From: TMED8 sp038125725
GTDB lineage: Bacteria > Pseudomonadota > Alphaproteobacteria > Rhodospirillales > Casp-alpha2
Assembly: GCA_038125725.1 (NCBI GenBank)
Contig: JAYPEK010000032.1
Coordinates: forward strand, 1-42,378
DNA: 42,378 bases
Direction: 5' to 3'
Shown here: piece after piece, positions 7,966 to 16,864 of the stretch
How the letters are laid out: every line of letters begins with the position of its first letter
Numbering within the stretch: position 1 is the stretch's first letter
Position numbers and translations under genes: made by a program
The notes under the pieces: model-generated
Told to the model about the DNA's origin: nothing
The model's database searches: none
What the model saw: the letters and a program-made list of their open reading frames with translations, nothing else

Positions 7966-9393
7966 ATGTCCGACCGCCGCCGTTTCCCTCTCGCCATCTC
8001 CGCCTTTGCCGCGGCCGCGCTGGCGCATCCCGTTTCCTCGGGCGCGCAGACACCCCTCGGCGCCGGCGCGCGCACCGACCTGGCGCTGACCATCTACGCC
8101 AACGGCCTGGGCCTGGTTTCGGACCGCCGCGCCGCCGATTTCTCCAAGGGCGTCAACGCCTTGTCGCTCGTCGGCCTGAGCCCGCGTATCATCGCCGATA
8201 GCCTTGTCACCGACGTCGGCGGCGGCGTCAGCGTGCTGTCGCGCGAGCGCCGTGCCGCCAACCTGACGCCCGGAAAGGTGATGGCCGCCAACGTCGGGCG
8301 CGACGGCTACCTGATCCGCCATCATCCCGAAACCGGCGCCGAGATCGCCGAGCCGGCGCGGCTGTTGTCGTTGCAGGGCGGCGTGATTGCGCGAATCGGC
8401 GGGCGCACGGTGATCAATCCGGAAGGCCGCTGGGCCTTCGATGCGCTGCCCGGTTCGATGAGCGCCGAGCCGGCGCTGGTGCTTTCGGCCGCCGCTCCCA
8501 ATGCCGGACGCCAGGACGTGCAACTTCGTTACCTCACCGACGGGCTGCACTGGCGCGCCGTCTATACCGCCGATTGGAACGGCGAGGCCGGACATCTGGA
8601 TCTCAAGGCCTGGGCAGTGCTGGACAACGCCACCGGGATCGATTTCGACCAGGCCTGGGTGCGGCTGGTGGCCGGCCAGGTGAACCGGGTCAGCCCGCCG
8701 CGCGCACCCGTGCCGATGGCGCGGGCGATGAAGTCGGAGGCCGTCGGTGCCGTGGCCGCTGATGCATCGTTGCCGGCGCGCCAGGCGGTCGGCGGCTATC
8801 ATCTCTACCGGCTGGCGTCGACGGTATCTTTGGCCGACGGCGCCGAGGTGCAGGTGGCATTGATGCCGGAGATGCGGATCAAGGCCGAGCGCCAACTGGT
8901 GAGCGAGGGTTATCCCGCCGCCTTCGGCGCCCAGCGGGGTCAACCGGAACCGACGCATCCCCTGGTGCGCATCGGCTTTACCACGCCGAAAGACGCCCAG
9001 GCGCAGCCGCTGCCGGGCGGAACGGTGCGGCTTTACGGCGCCGACAAGCAGGGCGACAGCCAGTTCCTGGGCGAGGACCGCTTCGACGACACGCCGGTCG
9101 GCGGCGCCGTCGAACTGGACGCCGGGCGCGCCTTCGACGTCACGGTGAAGCGCCGGCAGACGGCGTTCCAGCGGGTTTCCAATCGGGTCTTCGAAAGCGG
9201 CCACCAGGTGCGGCTAGTGAACGGCGGCGCCAAGCCGGCGCGTGTCGTCGTCGCCGAGACGCTGCCTGGCGATTGGTCGATCCTGGATTCCGACCGTCCA
9301 CACGAACGCGACGGCGCCCGCGCGGTCTGGACCGTCGAGGTGCCGGCCGGCGGCGATGCGGTACTGAACTACCGGGTCCAGGTCAGGAACTGA
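7966..9393 (+). CDS. DUF4139 domain protein, predicted exported
   Basis: The 475-residue protein starts with a signal-peptide-like segment (basic MSDRRR, then a hydrophobic run ending near SSGAQ). A beta-rich body follows with the DUF4139 pattern: LTIYANGLGLVSDRR at the front, LRYLTDGLHWRAVYTADWN in the middle, then VTVKRRQTAFQRVSNRV and a final EVPAGGDAVLNYRVQ. Family function is unknown; it is presumed periplasmic. ATG at 7966 is chosen over an upstream in-frame ATG (7864), because GGAGA lies 7-8 nt before it and it begins exactly at the signal peptide. The gene ends one base before the convergent tautomerase gene. Confidence 0.85.
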   Translation: MSDRRRFPLAISAFAAAALAHPVSSGAQTPLGAGARTDLALTIYANGLGLVSDRRAADFSKGVNALSLVGLSPRIIADSLVTDVGGGVSVLSRERRAANLTPGKVMAANVGRDGYLIRHHPETGAEIAEPARLLSLQGGVIARIGGRTVINPEGRWAFDALPGSMSAEPALVLSAAAPNAGRQDVQLRYLTDGLHWRAVYTADWNGEAGHLDLKAWAVLDNATGIDFDQAWVRLVAGQVNRVSPPRAPVPMARAMKSEAVGAVAADASLPARQAVGGYHLYRLASTVSLADGAEVQVALMPEMRIKAERQLVSEGYPAAFGAQRGQPEPTHPLVRIGFTTPKDAQAQPLPGGTVRLYGADKQGDSQFLGEDRFDDTPVGGAVELDAGRAFDVTVKRRQTAFQRVSNRVFESGHQVRLVNGGAKPARVVVAETLPGDWSILDSDRPHERDGARAVWTVEVPAGGDAVLNYRVQVRN

Positions 9394-9394
9394 C

Positions 9395-10465
9395 TTACGC
9401 CGGCACCATGACCTCACCGCGCATGATCAGGCGCGCGGTGCGCAGGATGCCCGCCGAAATGTCCACCGCCGCGTCGACGCCGCCGACGGCGACCCGGACG
9501 GCGAGCGTGCCGCTCGGGTGTTCGATGCTGAAATCCGGGCCATCGGCCATCGCGGTCGCGGCCAATTCGTTTGCAATGGTGCCGTCGAGCCGCGCGGCCG
9601 AAGCGACGCAGATGGCGCCGGTGACGGCATGCGCCGCGTGAAGGTCATGCGGCGTCAGATACCAGGACCGGATGTTGCCGCCGTTTCGGGCCGGGCCGAG
9701 CAATCCGACTTTCGGGATCACCATCCCGCTCACGTCGCCGAGGCCCATGCGCCGGCCGGCCTCCCGCCGGATTGCCTCGACGCGTTCGAACAGGCGAGCA
9801 TCGGCGTTGAGTTGGTCCCGGGGCTCGTCGCCGCTGACGCCGACGTCACTGGCTCGTAACAGGACCATGGGCATGGCCACGTCGACGCAACTAACCGTGA
9901 TGCCCAGGATGGTCTCGCGTGCTCGGCCGGTGGGGAACATGGCGCCGGTCTTGGAGCCGACGAGGTTGCTGAAGTTCATGGCGATGGGTGCGCCGGCCCC
10001 GGGCACGCCGTCGATTGCCAACTCGCCGTCGTAACGAACACGACCACCGGGCGTCTGCACCACCACTTCGATCCGGCTGCCGGTGTTCTCGTTGTGGATG
10101 ACGATCCGGGTCTCACCGTCATTCGCCGGAACGAGGCCCATTTCGATGGCTGCCGGGCCGACCCCGGCGAGCATGTTGCCGCAGGAAGGCTGGGTGTCCA
10201 CCGCCGCCCGGTCGACGCTGACCTGGGCGAAAAGGTAATCCACATCGACGCCGTCCCGCGTTGACGGCGAAATCATCGCCACCTTGCTGGTCAAGCTGTC
10301 GCCGCCGCCGAGCCCATCGATCTGGCGCGGGTCGGGCGAACCGATTGCGGCCAAGAGCGCGTGGTCGCGCTCCGCGATGCCTTGCGGCAAGTCCGAACGG
10401 CGGAAAAAGGGGCCGCGCGAGGTCCCGCCCCGCATCAGTAAACAAGGAATTGCCCGTTGTGCCAT
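9395..10465 (-). CDS. galD: 4-oxalomesaconate tautomerase / PrpF family isomerase
   Basis: The 356-residue protein opens with AIPCLLMRGGTSRGPFF and contains IDGLGGGDSLTSKVA, VDYLFAQVSVDR and PSCGNMLAGVGPAAIEMG, the signature stretches of the PrpF/GalD family of the diaminopimelate epimerase fold. GalD interconverts keto and enol forms of 4-oxalomesaconate in gallate degradation; PrpF isomerises aconitates. The GalD-like N-terminus and the divergent LysR gene favour the first, but no other gallate genes are in the window, so the symbol is tentative. ATG at 10465 follows GGAGG by 5 nt. An in-frame upstream extension is not needed. Confidence 0.75.
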   Translation of the reverse strand: MAQRAIPCLLMRGGTSRGPFFRRSDLPQGIAERDHALLAAIGSPDPRQIDGLGGGDSLTSKVAMISPSTRDGVDVDYLFAQVSVDRAAVDTQPSCGNMLAGVGPAAIEMGLVPANDGETRIVIHNENTGSRIEVVVQTPGGRVRYDGELAIDGVPGAGAPIAMNFSNLVGSKTGAMFPTGRARETILGITVSCVDVAMPMVLLRASDVGVSGDEPRDQLNADARLFERVEAIRREAGRRMGLGDVSGMVIPKVGLLGPARNGGNIRSWYLTPHDLHAAHAVTGAICVASAARLDGTIANELAATAMADGPDFSIEHPSGTLAVRVAVGGVDAAVDISAGILRTARLIMRGEVMVPA

Positions 10466-10533
10466 GATTGCCTCCATCCGCACGCGCCGGCCCGGTACGG
10501 GTCCGATACGCATCAGGAAACATCACGGCCTGG

Positions 10534-10554
10534 TTATTTGTAAAACGCAAATAA
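10534..10554. promoter_or_regulatory. LysR-type operator (perfect dyad, T-N11-A)
   Basis: In the 107-bp gap between the galD-like gene and its divergent LysR gene lies TTATTTG (10534-10540), a 7-nt spacer, and the exact complement CAAATAA (10548-10554). The T at 10538 and A at 10550 give the symmetrical T-N11-A of LysR recognition sites. The centre is 28 bp from the LysR start codon, so the site fits autorepression plus control of the divergent gene. The region is AT-rich relative to its flanks. Confidence 0.7.
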
Positions 10555-10572
10555 TATAATTATTATTGCGAA

Positions 10573-11493
10573 ATGAGCATCAATTTTGATTTTGGCGACC
10601 TTCAGGCTTTCGTCGCCGTATGCGATACCGGGTCGTTCCGCCGCGCGGCGGAGGATTTGAACGTCTCGCAATCGGCGCTATCGCGGCGGATACAGAAACT
10701 GGAAGACGCCATTGGCGTGCGGCTGATCGAGCGCACCACCCGCAGCCTGCGCTTGACCCTGGCGGCGCGCGCCTTCCGCGATCGTGCCGAGAGCATCATT
10801 GCCGACGCGGAGGAAGCCGCCCGCGCGGTCGGCGACGAAGCGGCGCGTTTCGAGCATCAGCGGGCCCGTATTGTTACTGTTGCCGCCGTGCCCACCGCCA
10901 CCCACAACATCCTTCCCAGCGTCATCAACATGTTTCGCGAAACCCACCCGCATGTCCGCATTCGCATCAGCGACATGTCGGCCAACGACGTTCTCGACGC
11001 CGTTGCCGGCGGCGAGGCCGACTTCGGCATCAATTTCGTCGGCGGCGATGAGCCGGGATTGGAATTCACCCTGTTGATGGACGATGCCTTCGTTCTCGCC
11101 GTGCCGCGCGACGACCCTTTGGCCCGAAATTCCGAGATTCGCTGGAACGACGTGGATGAAAGCCGGTTCATTGCGGTCTGGAAGGGCAGCGGCAACCGCA
11201 TGCTCGTCGACCAGGCCCTGGCCCGGACGGGCGCGGCGGTTCGGTGGGCCTGCGAGGTGCGGCATCTCTCGACCGCACTCGGCTTGGTCGAGGCCGGTGC
11301 CGGCATTACCGCGCTGCCCGGATCCGCCATGCCGGCGGGTGAGCGTCCCCTGCTGGCCGCCGTGCCGCTGGTCGAGCCGCGCGTCTCCCGGGCGATCGGC
11401 ACGGTGCGCCGGGTCGGCAGCCGGTTGTCTACTGCCGCGGAGGACTTCTACCGCACCACGCTGGCGCGCTGGTTGGCGCCGAAAACGCTATAA
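10573..11493 (+). CDS. LysR family transcriptional regulator
   Basis: The 306-residue protein has an N-terminal winged helix-turn-helix (FGDLQAFVAVCDTGSFRRAA, then LNVSQSALSRRIQKLEDAIG) and a periplasmic-binding-fold effector domain from about residue 90. It is transcribed away from the galD-like gene, with a perfect T-N11-A dyad between them, so it probably controls that gene in response to an aromatic or tricarboxylate metabolite. The ligand cannot be deduced. Whether its transcript continues into the RTX gene 147 bp downstream is unclear; I see no U-tract terminator in the gap. Confidence 0.92.
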   Translation: MSINFDFGDLQAFVAVCDTGSFRRAAEDLNVSQSALSRRIQKLEDAIGVRLIERTTRSLRLTLAARAFRDRAESIIADAEEAARAVGDEAARFEHQRARIVTVAAVPTATHNILPSVINMFRETHPHVRIRISDMSANDVLDAVAGGEADFGINFVGGDEPGLEFTLLMDDAFVLAVPRDDPLARNSEIRWNDVDESRFIAVWKGSGNRMLVDQALARTGAAVRWACEVRHLSTALGLVEAGAGITALPGSAMPAGERPLLAAVPLVEPRVSRAIGTVRRVGSRLSTAAEDFYRTTLARWLAPKTL

Positions 11494-11515
11494 AAACTGA
11501 GATTTTCCGCCGCTT

Positions 11516-11549
11516 TTCAGGAAGCGTTCAGGCTTGAACGTTATTCAGG
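11516..11549 (+). promoter_or_regulatory. TTCAGG direct repeats and dyad upstream of the RTX gene
   Basis: TTCAGG occurs three times in 34 bp (11516-11521, 11527-11532, 11544-11549). The first two start 11 bp apart, one helical turn. The middle copy overlaps a perfect dyad CGTTCA-GGCT-TGAACG at 11525-11540. The cluster lies 92-125 bp before the RTX start codon, where a regulator could bind. No known regulator is assigned. Confidence 0.35.
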
Positions 11550-11640
11550 CGCCCGGCGGAGACAAATACGCCGAAAATCCACGATTGTCCGGCGGGATAC
11601 GGGCGATCCCACGAAAGAGCTCTAGTAGGGAAGACGACCC

Positions 11641-14600
11641 ATGCCCGATGCGCCCGGCGGCGAGAACCTGATTCAGAACGGCAGTTTCGAAGACATCACC
11701 ACCCCGGCCCGACGCGGCGGCCATCACCACCACCATCATCATCACGACCGCCACGCGGCGCGCGGCGGAGCCGAGGTGCTGGGCTGGCAGGTGGCGGACG
11801 GTCCCGGCCCGGACGTGATTTCCAGCCCCTGGCGCCCGGCCGCCGACGGCCAGCGCTATATCGAACTCGACGGCAGCCGCGCGCGCGACACCAACAGCGC
11901 CATTTACCAGGACGTCCCCACCACCGACGGCGCCACCTTCCTGTTGAGCTTCAGCTATGCCGCACCGCCCTTCAGCCGCGCGCATTCCAACGGTATCGAG
12001 GTGCTCTGGGACGGAGAGGTCATCGACGTCATCACCGCCGACGGCGGCCGGGGCATGGACTGGCAGACCTTCACCTATGAGCTCAAGGGCGCCGGCGACG
12101 CGACCCGGCTCGAATTCCGCGCCGTCGGCACCGACGACGGGCGCGGCGGCTACATCGACAACGTCAGCCTGGTCGAGACCGCGCCGCCGCCGTTGTTCAC
12201 CGAGGGCGACGACACCGTCGTTCTCGACGACGACGACCCCGATTACGGGTCCGGCACTCCCTACGACGCGCTCGATGGCGACGACACCGTCACCGGCGGC
12301 GACGCGGACGACGAGATTGTCGGCAATACCGGCAACGACACGCTGATTGGCGGCGCCGGCGACGACATCCTGATCGGCGGCGCCGACGGCGAAGTGATGG
12401 TCGAACGCGAGGTCGTCATCGAACACGATCTCTCCGGCCTTGCGGAAACCCCCACGCCCGGCATCGATCCGGCGCACTTCCAACTGGCCGCCGATCACAA
12501 GGTGACGCTCTCCTTCGTCGGCGAGGAAGCGGGGTACAGGAATACGCTCGGGCTCTACAAGATCGGCCCGTCAGGCGAAATCACCGACGTGGAAATCATC
12601 TTTCAGGATGACTCGCAGGGCCGATGGGGCGGGCTCCAGCCCGGCACCGAAGTCGGGCTCGATCTGGCGGCGGGAGAGGAATTCGGCCTCTTCATCATCG
12701 CCGATGGCGCTGATCGCAATTCTTTCCGTCGCTTCGACGACGGCCATTTCGAGTTCCGTAACTCAGACGGCTCGCCAGCGACGGTTGCCAGCGACTCGCC
12801 ACAATTGGTGTTCGTCGACGACCACGGCCGGGTCAGGGAACTGAACGGCAACGTCTATCATTCCGCCGCCACCGCCGCCAATGCGGCGCTAAACGGCGAC
12901 GATGCCCTGCACGTGACCTCGGCCGCCAGCGGCGACGGCGGGCTCAGGCTCGCCTTCGAAGACCTCTCGATCCCGACCAGCAATCGCTGGGGCCGTGGCG
13001 AGCCCGATTTCAATGATCTCGTGGTCGACCTGCATTTCGAACCGGTCACCGAGACCGTGTTCGAAGCCGCTTCCGACGACGACTGGTTGGAAGGCGGCGC
13101 CGGCAAGGATACGCTGATCGGCGGCTTCGGCGACGACCATCTGGAAGGCGGCGCCGGCAAGGACCGGCTCGAGGGCGGCCAGGGCCGCGACGAGCTCTAC
13201 GGCAACGGCGGCGCCGACGAACTGATTGGCGGCGGCGGCAAGGACAAGCTGTTCGGCGGTGCCGGCGACGATCTCCTGAAGGGCGGCGCGGGCGCCGATG
13301 TGCTCAAGGGCGGCAACGGCGATGACGTGTTGATCGGCGGCAAGGGTGACGACGCCATCGACGCCGGCGCCGGCGACGACCTGGTGCGCTTCGATTTCGG
13401 CGACGGCGAGAACGAGACCGCAGACGGCGGCCTCGGCACCGACACGCTGGCCATCACCGTCGAGACCGATGACCTGGCCGATCCGGCCGCGGTGCAGGCG
13501 CTGGTCGATCTCTCGAGCTTCATCCTCGCCAATGCGGATGCCGCGACGGACAGCGGCCCGACGGCGGCCTTCGCCGCGCTCGGGCTCGAGGTGTCCAATT
13601 TCGAGGCCATCGACATCACCGTCATCGATTCCGAAACCGGCGAGGAAGTGCCCGGCTTCCTGACGCCCGAGATGGCGCTCTCCGTCGTTCCCGCCGCCGG
13701 TGACGAGGACACGGCCATCGCGCTCGCCATTTCGGCGGCGGTGACCAACGCGCCCGACCTGTTCGACCTCAGCATTACTGTATCCGGCCTGCCCGCCGGC
13801 GCCGCGCTTTCCGCCGGCACCGACAATGGCGACGGCTCCTATACCCTGGCGCCCGGCGATCTCGCGGGTCTGACGCTGACGCCGCCGGCGGATGGCGCCG
13901 AAGACATCGCGCTGACCGTCAGCGCCACCGCCACCAGCCTGGTGACCGGGCTGGAGACCCAATCGGCGCCTGAGGCGCTTTCGGTGGAAATCGAGGCCGT
14001 CGCCGACGCACCGGCGCTCACCGTCGCCGACGCGCAACTGATCGACGCCGGTGCCGGCGATGACACGCTGACGGGCACCGACGGCAAGGACACGCTGCAG
14101 GGCTTCGGCGGCAACGACACGCTTACCGGCGGCGCCGGCGGCGACACGCTGATCGGCGACGGCGCGGCGACGACGCTGACGGCGGCGCTCTCGATTGCCG
14201 CCGCGCTCGGCGATCTCGATGGCTCGGAAAGCCTGAGCATCACCGTTTCCGGCCTGCCGGCCGGCGCATCGCTTTCCGCCGGCGCCGATTTGGGCGCTGG
14301 TAGCGTGCGGCTGACGGTCGCCGAACTGGCGGGTCTGACGTTGACGGCGCCGGCCGGCATTGGCGACTTCACCTTGACCGTCACCGCCACGGCGACCGAT
14401 ACCGATCCCGACAGCGGTGCCGTGAGCAGCGCCGAAACCGTTGCGGCGGCGGACATTCAAGTGGTCGCCAGCGTCGACGGCGATGACCTCATCTTCGGTG
14501 GCGCCGGCAAGGACCAGATCCTGGGCGGCGGCGGCAACGACGTGATTTATGGCGACGGCGGTGCCGACGACATCGACGCGGGCGCCGGCGACGACACGGT

Positions 14601-15939
14601 GTCCGGCGGTGCCGGGTCGGACGTCATTTTTGGCGGCGACGGTGCCGACACCATCGACGGCGATGGCGGCAACGACATCATCGACGGCGGCGCCGGCGAC
14701 GATACCCTGACCGGGTCCGGCGGCGACGACTGGATCATCGGCGGCAGTGGTGCCGACCAGATCACCGGCGGCGGCGGCCTCGACCTGTTGGACGGCGGTG
14801 CCGGCGACGATACCCTCAAGGGCGGCAAGGACGCCGATACGCTGCTCGGCGGTGACGGCAACGATACGCTGCTCGGCAACGCCGGCGACAACATTCTCGA
14901 CGGCCAGGCCGACGACGACAGTCTCTCCGGCGGCCTCGGTGCCGACCAGTTGCTGGGCGGCGGCGGTGACGATTGGGCCGACGGCGGCGAGGGCGACGAC
15001 ATCGTCTTCGGCGGTGCCGGCGCGGATATCCTGCTTGGCGGTGACGGTGACGACATGCTCTCCGGCGAGAATGGCGCCGATTGGCTTTCCGGCGGTGCCG
15101 GCTATGACATCATCGAAGGTGGCGGCGGCCAGGATCAGTTGTTCGGCGATGCCGGAAACGATTACCTCTATGGCGACGACGGTGCCGACCGGGCCGAGGG
15201 CGGTGACGGTGACGATCGCGTCTGGGGCGGTGCCGGCGCCGATGAACTGTTCGGCGATGCCGGCAACGACATCCTCTACGGCGGTGACGACGCCGATGTG
15301 CTGCACGGCGGTCTCGACAACGACACCGTGCGCGGCGAGGAGGGCAAAGACGAACTCTACGGGGATGAAGGCAACGACATCCTGATCGGCGCCGAAGGCA
15401 AGGACCGGCTGTTCGGCGGCATCGGCAACGACGTGCTGATCGGCGAAGAAGGCGCAGACCAGCTTTTCGGCGAGGACGGCAACGATAACCTCCTGGGCGG
15501 CGGCGGCGCCGATACGCTCGATGGCGGCGCCGGCAACGATCGGCTGGAAGGCCAGGGCGGCGGCGACGTGCTGATCGGCGGCGCCGGTGTCGATTTCATG
15601 ATCGGCGGCGGCGGGTCCGACAAGTTCGTCTTCGATCTCTCGGCGGCAGTGGCGGAATCGGGCATCGGGGCGGGCAATCGCGACACCATCAAGGGTTTTG
15701 AGGCCGATGGCGCGTCGGCGTCGCCCGACGTCATCGAATTCACCGGCGTAGCCTCCTTCAGCTTCGTTGGTGACGAGACGCAGGCTTTCGCCGGCGGCGG
15801 GTCGGCGTCCGGGCGCTTCAACAGCCAGACCAAGATCCTGGAGTTGGACGCCGACGGTGACCAGTCCGTGGACATGGAAATCGAACTGTTGGGCGTCGAT
15901 ATCGCCGATCTCGACGATACGGACTTCTCTGTCAGCTAG
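11641..15939 (+). CDS. Large RTX (hemolysin-type calcium-binding repeat) protein, probable type I secretion substrate
   Basis: This 1,432-residue acidic protein has no signal peptide. Order of parts: a DUF642/galactose-binding-like beta domain (about 8-180, LIQNGSFE start) carrying eight consecutive His at 28-35; a short RTX stretch (about 190-250); a DUF4114-like domain (about 295-470, ending GEPDFNDLVVDLHF); an RTX block (about 480-590); two Ig/cadherin-like modules (about 678-799 and 842-945, sharing SGLPAGA-LSAG) separated by a short RTX segment; a long block of roughly forty GGxGxDxUx nonapeptides (about 946-1330); and a 100-residue C-terminus with FVFDLS and a final DLDDTDFSVS, typical of type I export signals. 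Calcium-induced folding outside the cell and adhesion or matrix roles are inferred. No ABC exporter, membrane-fusion or TolC gene adjoins it. The ATG has AGGGA 9 nt upstream. The stop overlaps the next gene's stop as CTAG. Confidence 0.9.
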   Translation: MPDAPGGENLIQNGSFEDITTPARRGGHHHHHHHHDRHAARGGAEVLGWQVADGPGPDVISSPWRPAADGQRYIELDGSRARDTNSAIYQDVPTTDGATFLLSFSYAAPPFSRAHSNGIEVLWDGEVIDVITADGGRGMDWQTFTYELKGAGDATRLEFRAVGTDDGRGGYIDNVSLVETAPPPLFTEGDDTVVLDDDDPDYGSGTPYDALDGDDTVTGGDADDEIVGNTGNDTLIGGAGDDILIGGADGEVMVEREVVIEHDLSGLAETPTPGIDPAHFQLAADHKVTLSFVGEEAGYRNTLGLYKIGPSGEITDVEIIFQDDSQGRWGGLQPGTEVGLDLAAGEEFGLFIIADGADRNSFRRFDDGHFEFRNSDGSPATVASDSPQLVFVDDHGRVRELNGNVYHSAATAANAALNGDDALHVTSAASGDGGLRLAFEDLSIPTSNRWGRGEPDFNDLVVDLHFEPVTETVFEAASDDDWLEGGAGKDTLIGGFGDDHLEGGAGKDRLEGGQGRDELYGNGGADELIGGGGKDKLFGGAGDDLLKGGAGADVLKGGNGDDVLIGGKGDDAIDAGAGDDLVRFDFGDGENETADGGLGTDTLAITVETDDLADPAAVQALVDLSSFILANADAATDSGPTAAFAALGLEVSNFEAIDITVIDSETGEEVPGFLTPEMALSVVPAAGDEDTAIALAISAAVTNAPDLFDLSITVSGLPAGAALSAGTDNGDGSYTLAPGDLAGLTLTPPADGAEDIALTVSATATSLVTGLETQSAPEALSVEIEAVADAPALTVADAQLIDAGAGDDTLTGTDGKDTLQGFGGNDTLTGGAGGDTLIGDGAATTLTAALSIAAALGDLDGSESLSITVSGLPAGASLSAGADLGAGSVRLTVAELAGLTLTAPAGIGDFTLTVTATATDTDPDSGAVSSAETVAAADIQVVASVDGDDLIFGGAGKDQILGGGGNDVIYGDGGADDIDAGAGDDTVSGGAGSDVIFGGDGADTIDGDGGNDIIDGGAGDDTLTGSGGDDWIIGGSGADQITGGGGLDLLDGGAGDDTLKGGKDADTLLGGDGNDTLLGNAGDNILDGQADDDSLSGGLGADQLLGGGGDDWADGGEGDDIVFGGAGADILLGGDGDDMLSGENGADWLSGGAGYDIIEGGGGQDQLFGDAGNDYLYGDDGADRAEGGDGDDRVWGGAGADELFGDAGNDILYGGDDADVLHGGLDNDTVRGEEGKDELYGDEGNDILIGAEGKDRLFGGIGNDVLIGEEGADQLFGEDGNDNLLGGGGADTLDGGAGNDRLEGQGGGDVLIGGAGVDFMIGGGGSDKFVFDLSAAVAESGIGAGNRDTIKGFEADGASASPDVIEFTGVASFSFVGDETQAFAGGGSASGRFNSQTKILELDADGDQSVDMEIELLGVDIADLDDTDFSVS

Positions 15940-16685
15940 ACCGTTATTTCCTCGAACGGCTGTGTGCCGGGCCGTCCTGCGCAGAACCGCCAGATCGGGC
16001 GGATGCCCATGCGCATGGGGTCCGGCAGCGCGAGCAGGCTCGACGACACGGTGGCGAAGCCGAAATCGGTTTCGATGTTGATGGCGCGGCTGTGGTCCGC
16101 GCCGGGGCCATCCTCGCGCGCCGCCAGGCGTTCCTCCCAGGCGGTCCATTCGCCCGTGTCCGGTTCGGGAACGGCGGCCGCTTCGAACAGCGGCAGGTGA
16201 TGACGCATGCGTTCGGAATGTTCGGTGTCGTTGAGGTCGTTGGATGTGATCATCGATAGGCCTTCCGGCACCGGCGCCATGTGCATGGCGTCGCCATCGG
16301 ATTTCAGCCAGAACGCCTCACGCGCATCGGCGACGATCATGTTGAAGCTGCGGTAGCTCGAGGGTTCCAGTTCGGCCAGGGCCTCGGCGGCGACGCGGGC
16401 TTCCGCGTGATCGACAGCTTCCAGCGGCAGTTCGCCGCGCGAGCGCTTGCCCGGCGCCGGTCCGAGCGATCCCGGTCTGTTCAGGATGGCGGCGCAGACG
16501 CCGTCGTCGTTGAGCGCCAGCCAGGTGCCGCCGGCTTCCTCATCCCGGCCGGCGACGACGTTATCGCGGTCCGGCCAATGGCGGGCCGGCGCCGACCAGT
16601 TGCGGGCAGCCATTTCATCGCGGTTGGCGGCGATCAGGACCGGCCAGGCATGGCCGGGGCGGCGCAGGATGACGACGGTGCACAT
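15936..16685 (-). CDS. TANGO2/NRDE family protein
   Basis: The 249-residue protein begins MCTVVILRRPG and has AANRDE near residue 20, the NRDE motif that defines the family, followed by WLALNDDGVCAAILNR. TANGO2 homologues have an Ntn-hydrolase-like fold with Cys at position 2; eukaryotic and bacterial members have been linked to heme trafficking, which is unproven here. ATG at 16685 is chosen because Met-Cys-Thr is the conserved start; the open frame extends 31 codons further without family similarity. Its TAG stop shares CTAG at 15936-15939 with the RTX gene's stop. Confidence 0.88.
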   Translation of the reverse strand: MCTVVILRRPGHAWPVLIAANRDEMAARNWSAPARHWPDRDNVVAGRDEEAGGTWLALNDDGVCAAILNRPGSLGPAPGKRSRGELPLEAVDHAEARVAAEALAELEPSSYRSFNMIVADAREAFWLKSDGDAMHMAPVPEGLSMITSNDLNDTEHSERMRHHLPLFEAAAVPEPDTGEWTAWEERLAAREDGPGADHSRAINIETDFGFATVSSSLLALPDPMRMGIRPIWRFCAGRPGTQPFEEITV

Positions 16686-16819
16686 GCGCACTAGATAGCC
16701 TGTTCGATGGGGGCTGACCAGCTTTTGGGCTAGCGCGTAAAAAAGCCGCCCTGACCGCTTGCAGTGGCCCGCTGACACGACTAAACAAAGGGTTGGGAGA
16801 CGAGATTCACAGCATTTCC

Positions 16820-16844
16820 TGGCCCTCAGCCATTCCGAGGGCCA
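16820..16844 (+). promoter_or_regulatory. Stem-loop in the leader of the DUF1476 gene
   Basis: TGGCCCTC (16820-16827), a 9-nt loop and GAGGGCCA (16837-16844) form a perfect 8-bp stem. It ends 6 nt before the GGAGG ribosome-binding site at 16851-16855. It has no U-tract and precedes the coding region, so a leader structure affecting translation or mRNA stability fits better than a terminator. Confidence 0.4.
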
Positions 16845-16864
16845 GCCAATGGAGGAAGCGATCC

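Noticed and set aside
11525..11540. Possible SOS (LexA) box before the RTX gene
   Set aside because: The alphaproteobacterial box is GTTC-N7-GTTC. Here GTTC is followed after 7 nt by AACG, so it does not match.
14476..15630. Regular DNA repeats resembling a CRISPR or satellite array
   Set aside because: The 27-bp periodicity is that of the nonapeptide RTX repeats in a continuous coding frame, with variable third positions and no spacers.
12889..16149. A 1,086-codon open frame antisense to the RTX gene
   Set aside because: The RTX repeats are GC-rich and repetitive, so the opposite strand rarely meets stop codons. The translation is an Ala/Val-rich mirror of the repeats with no domain.
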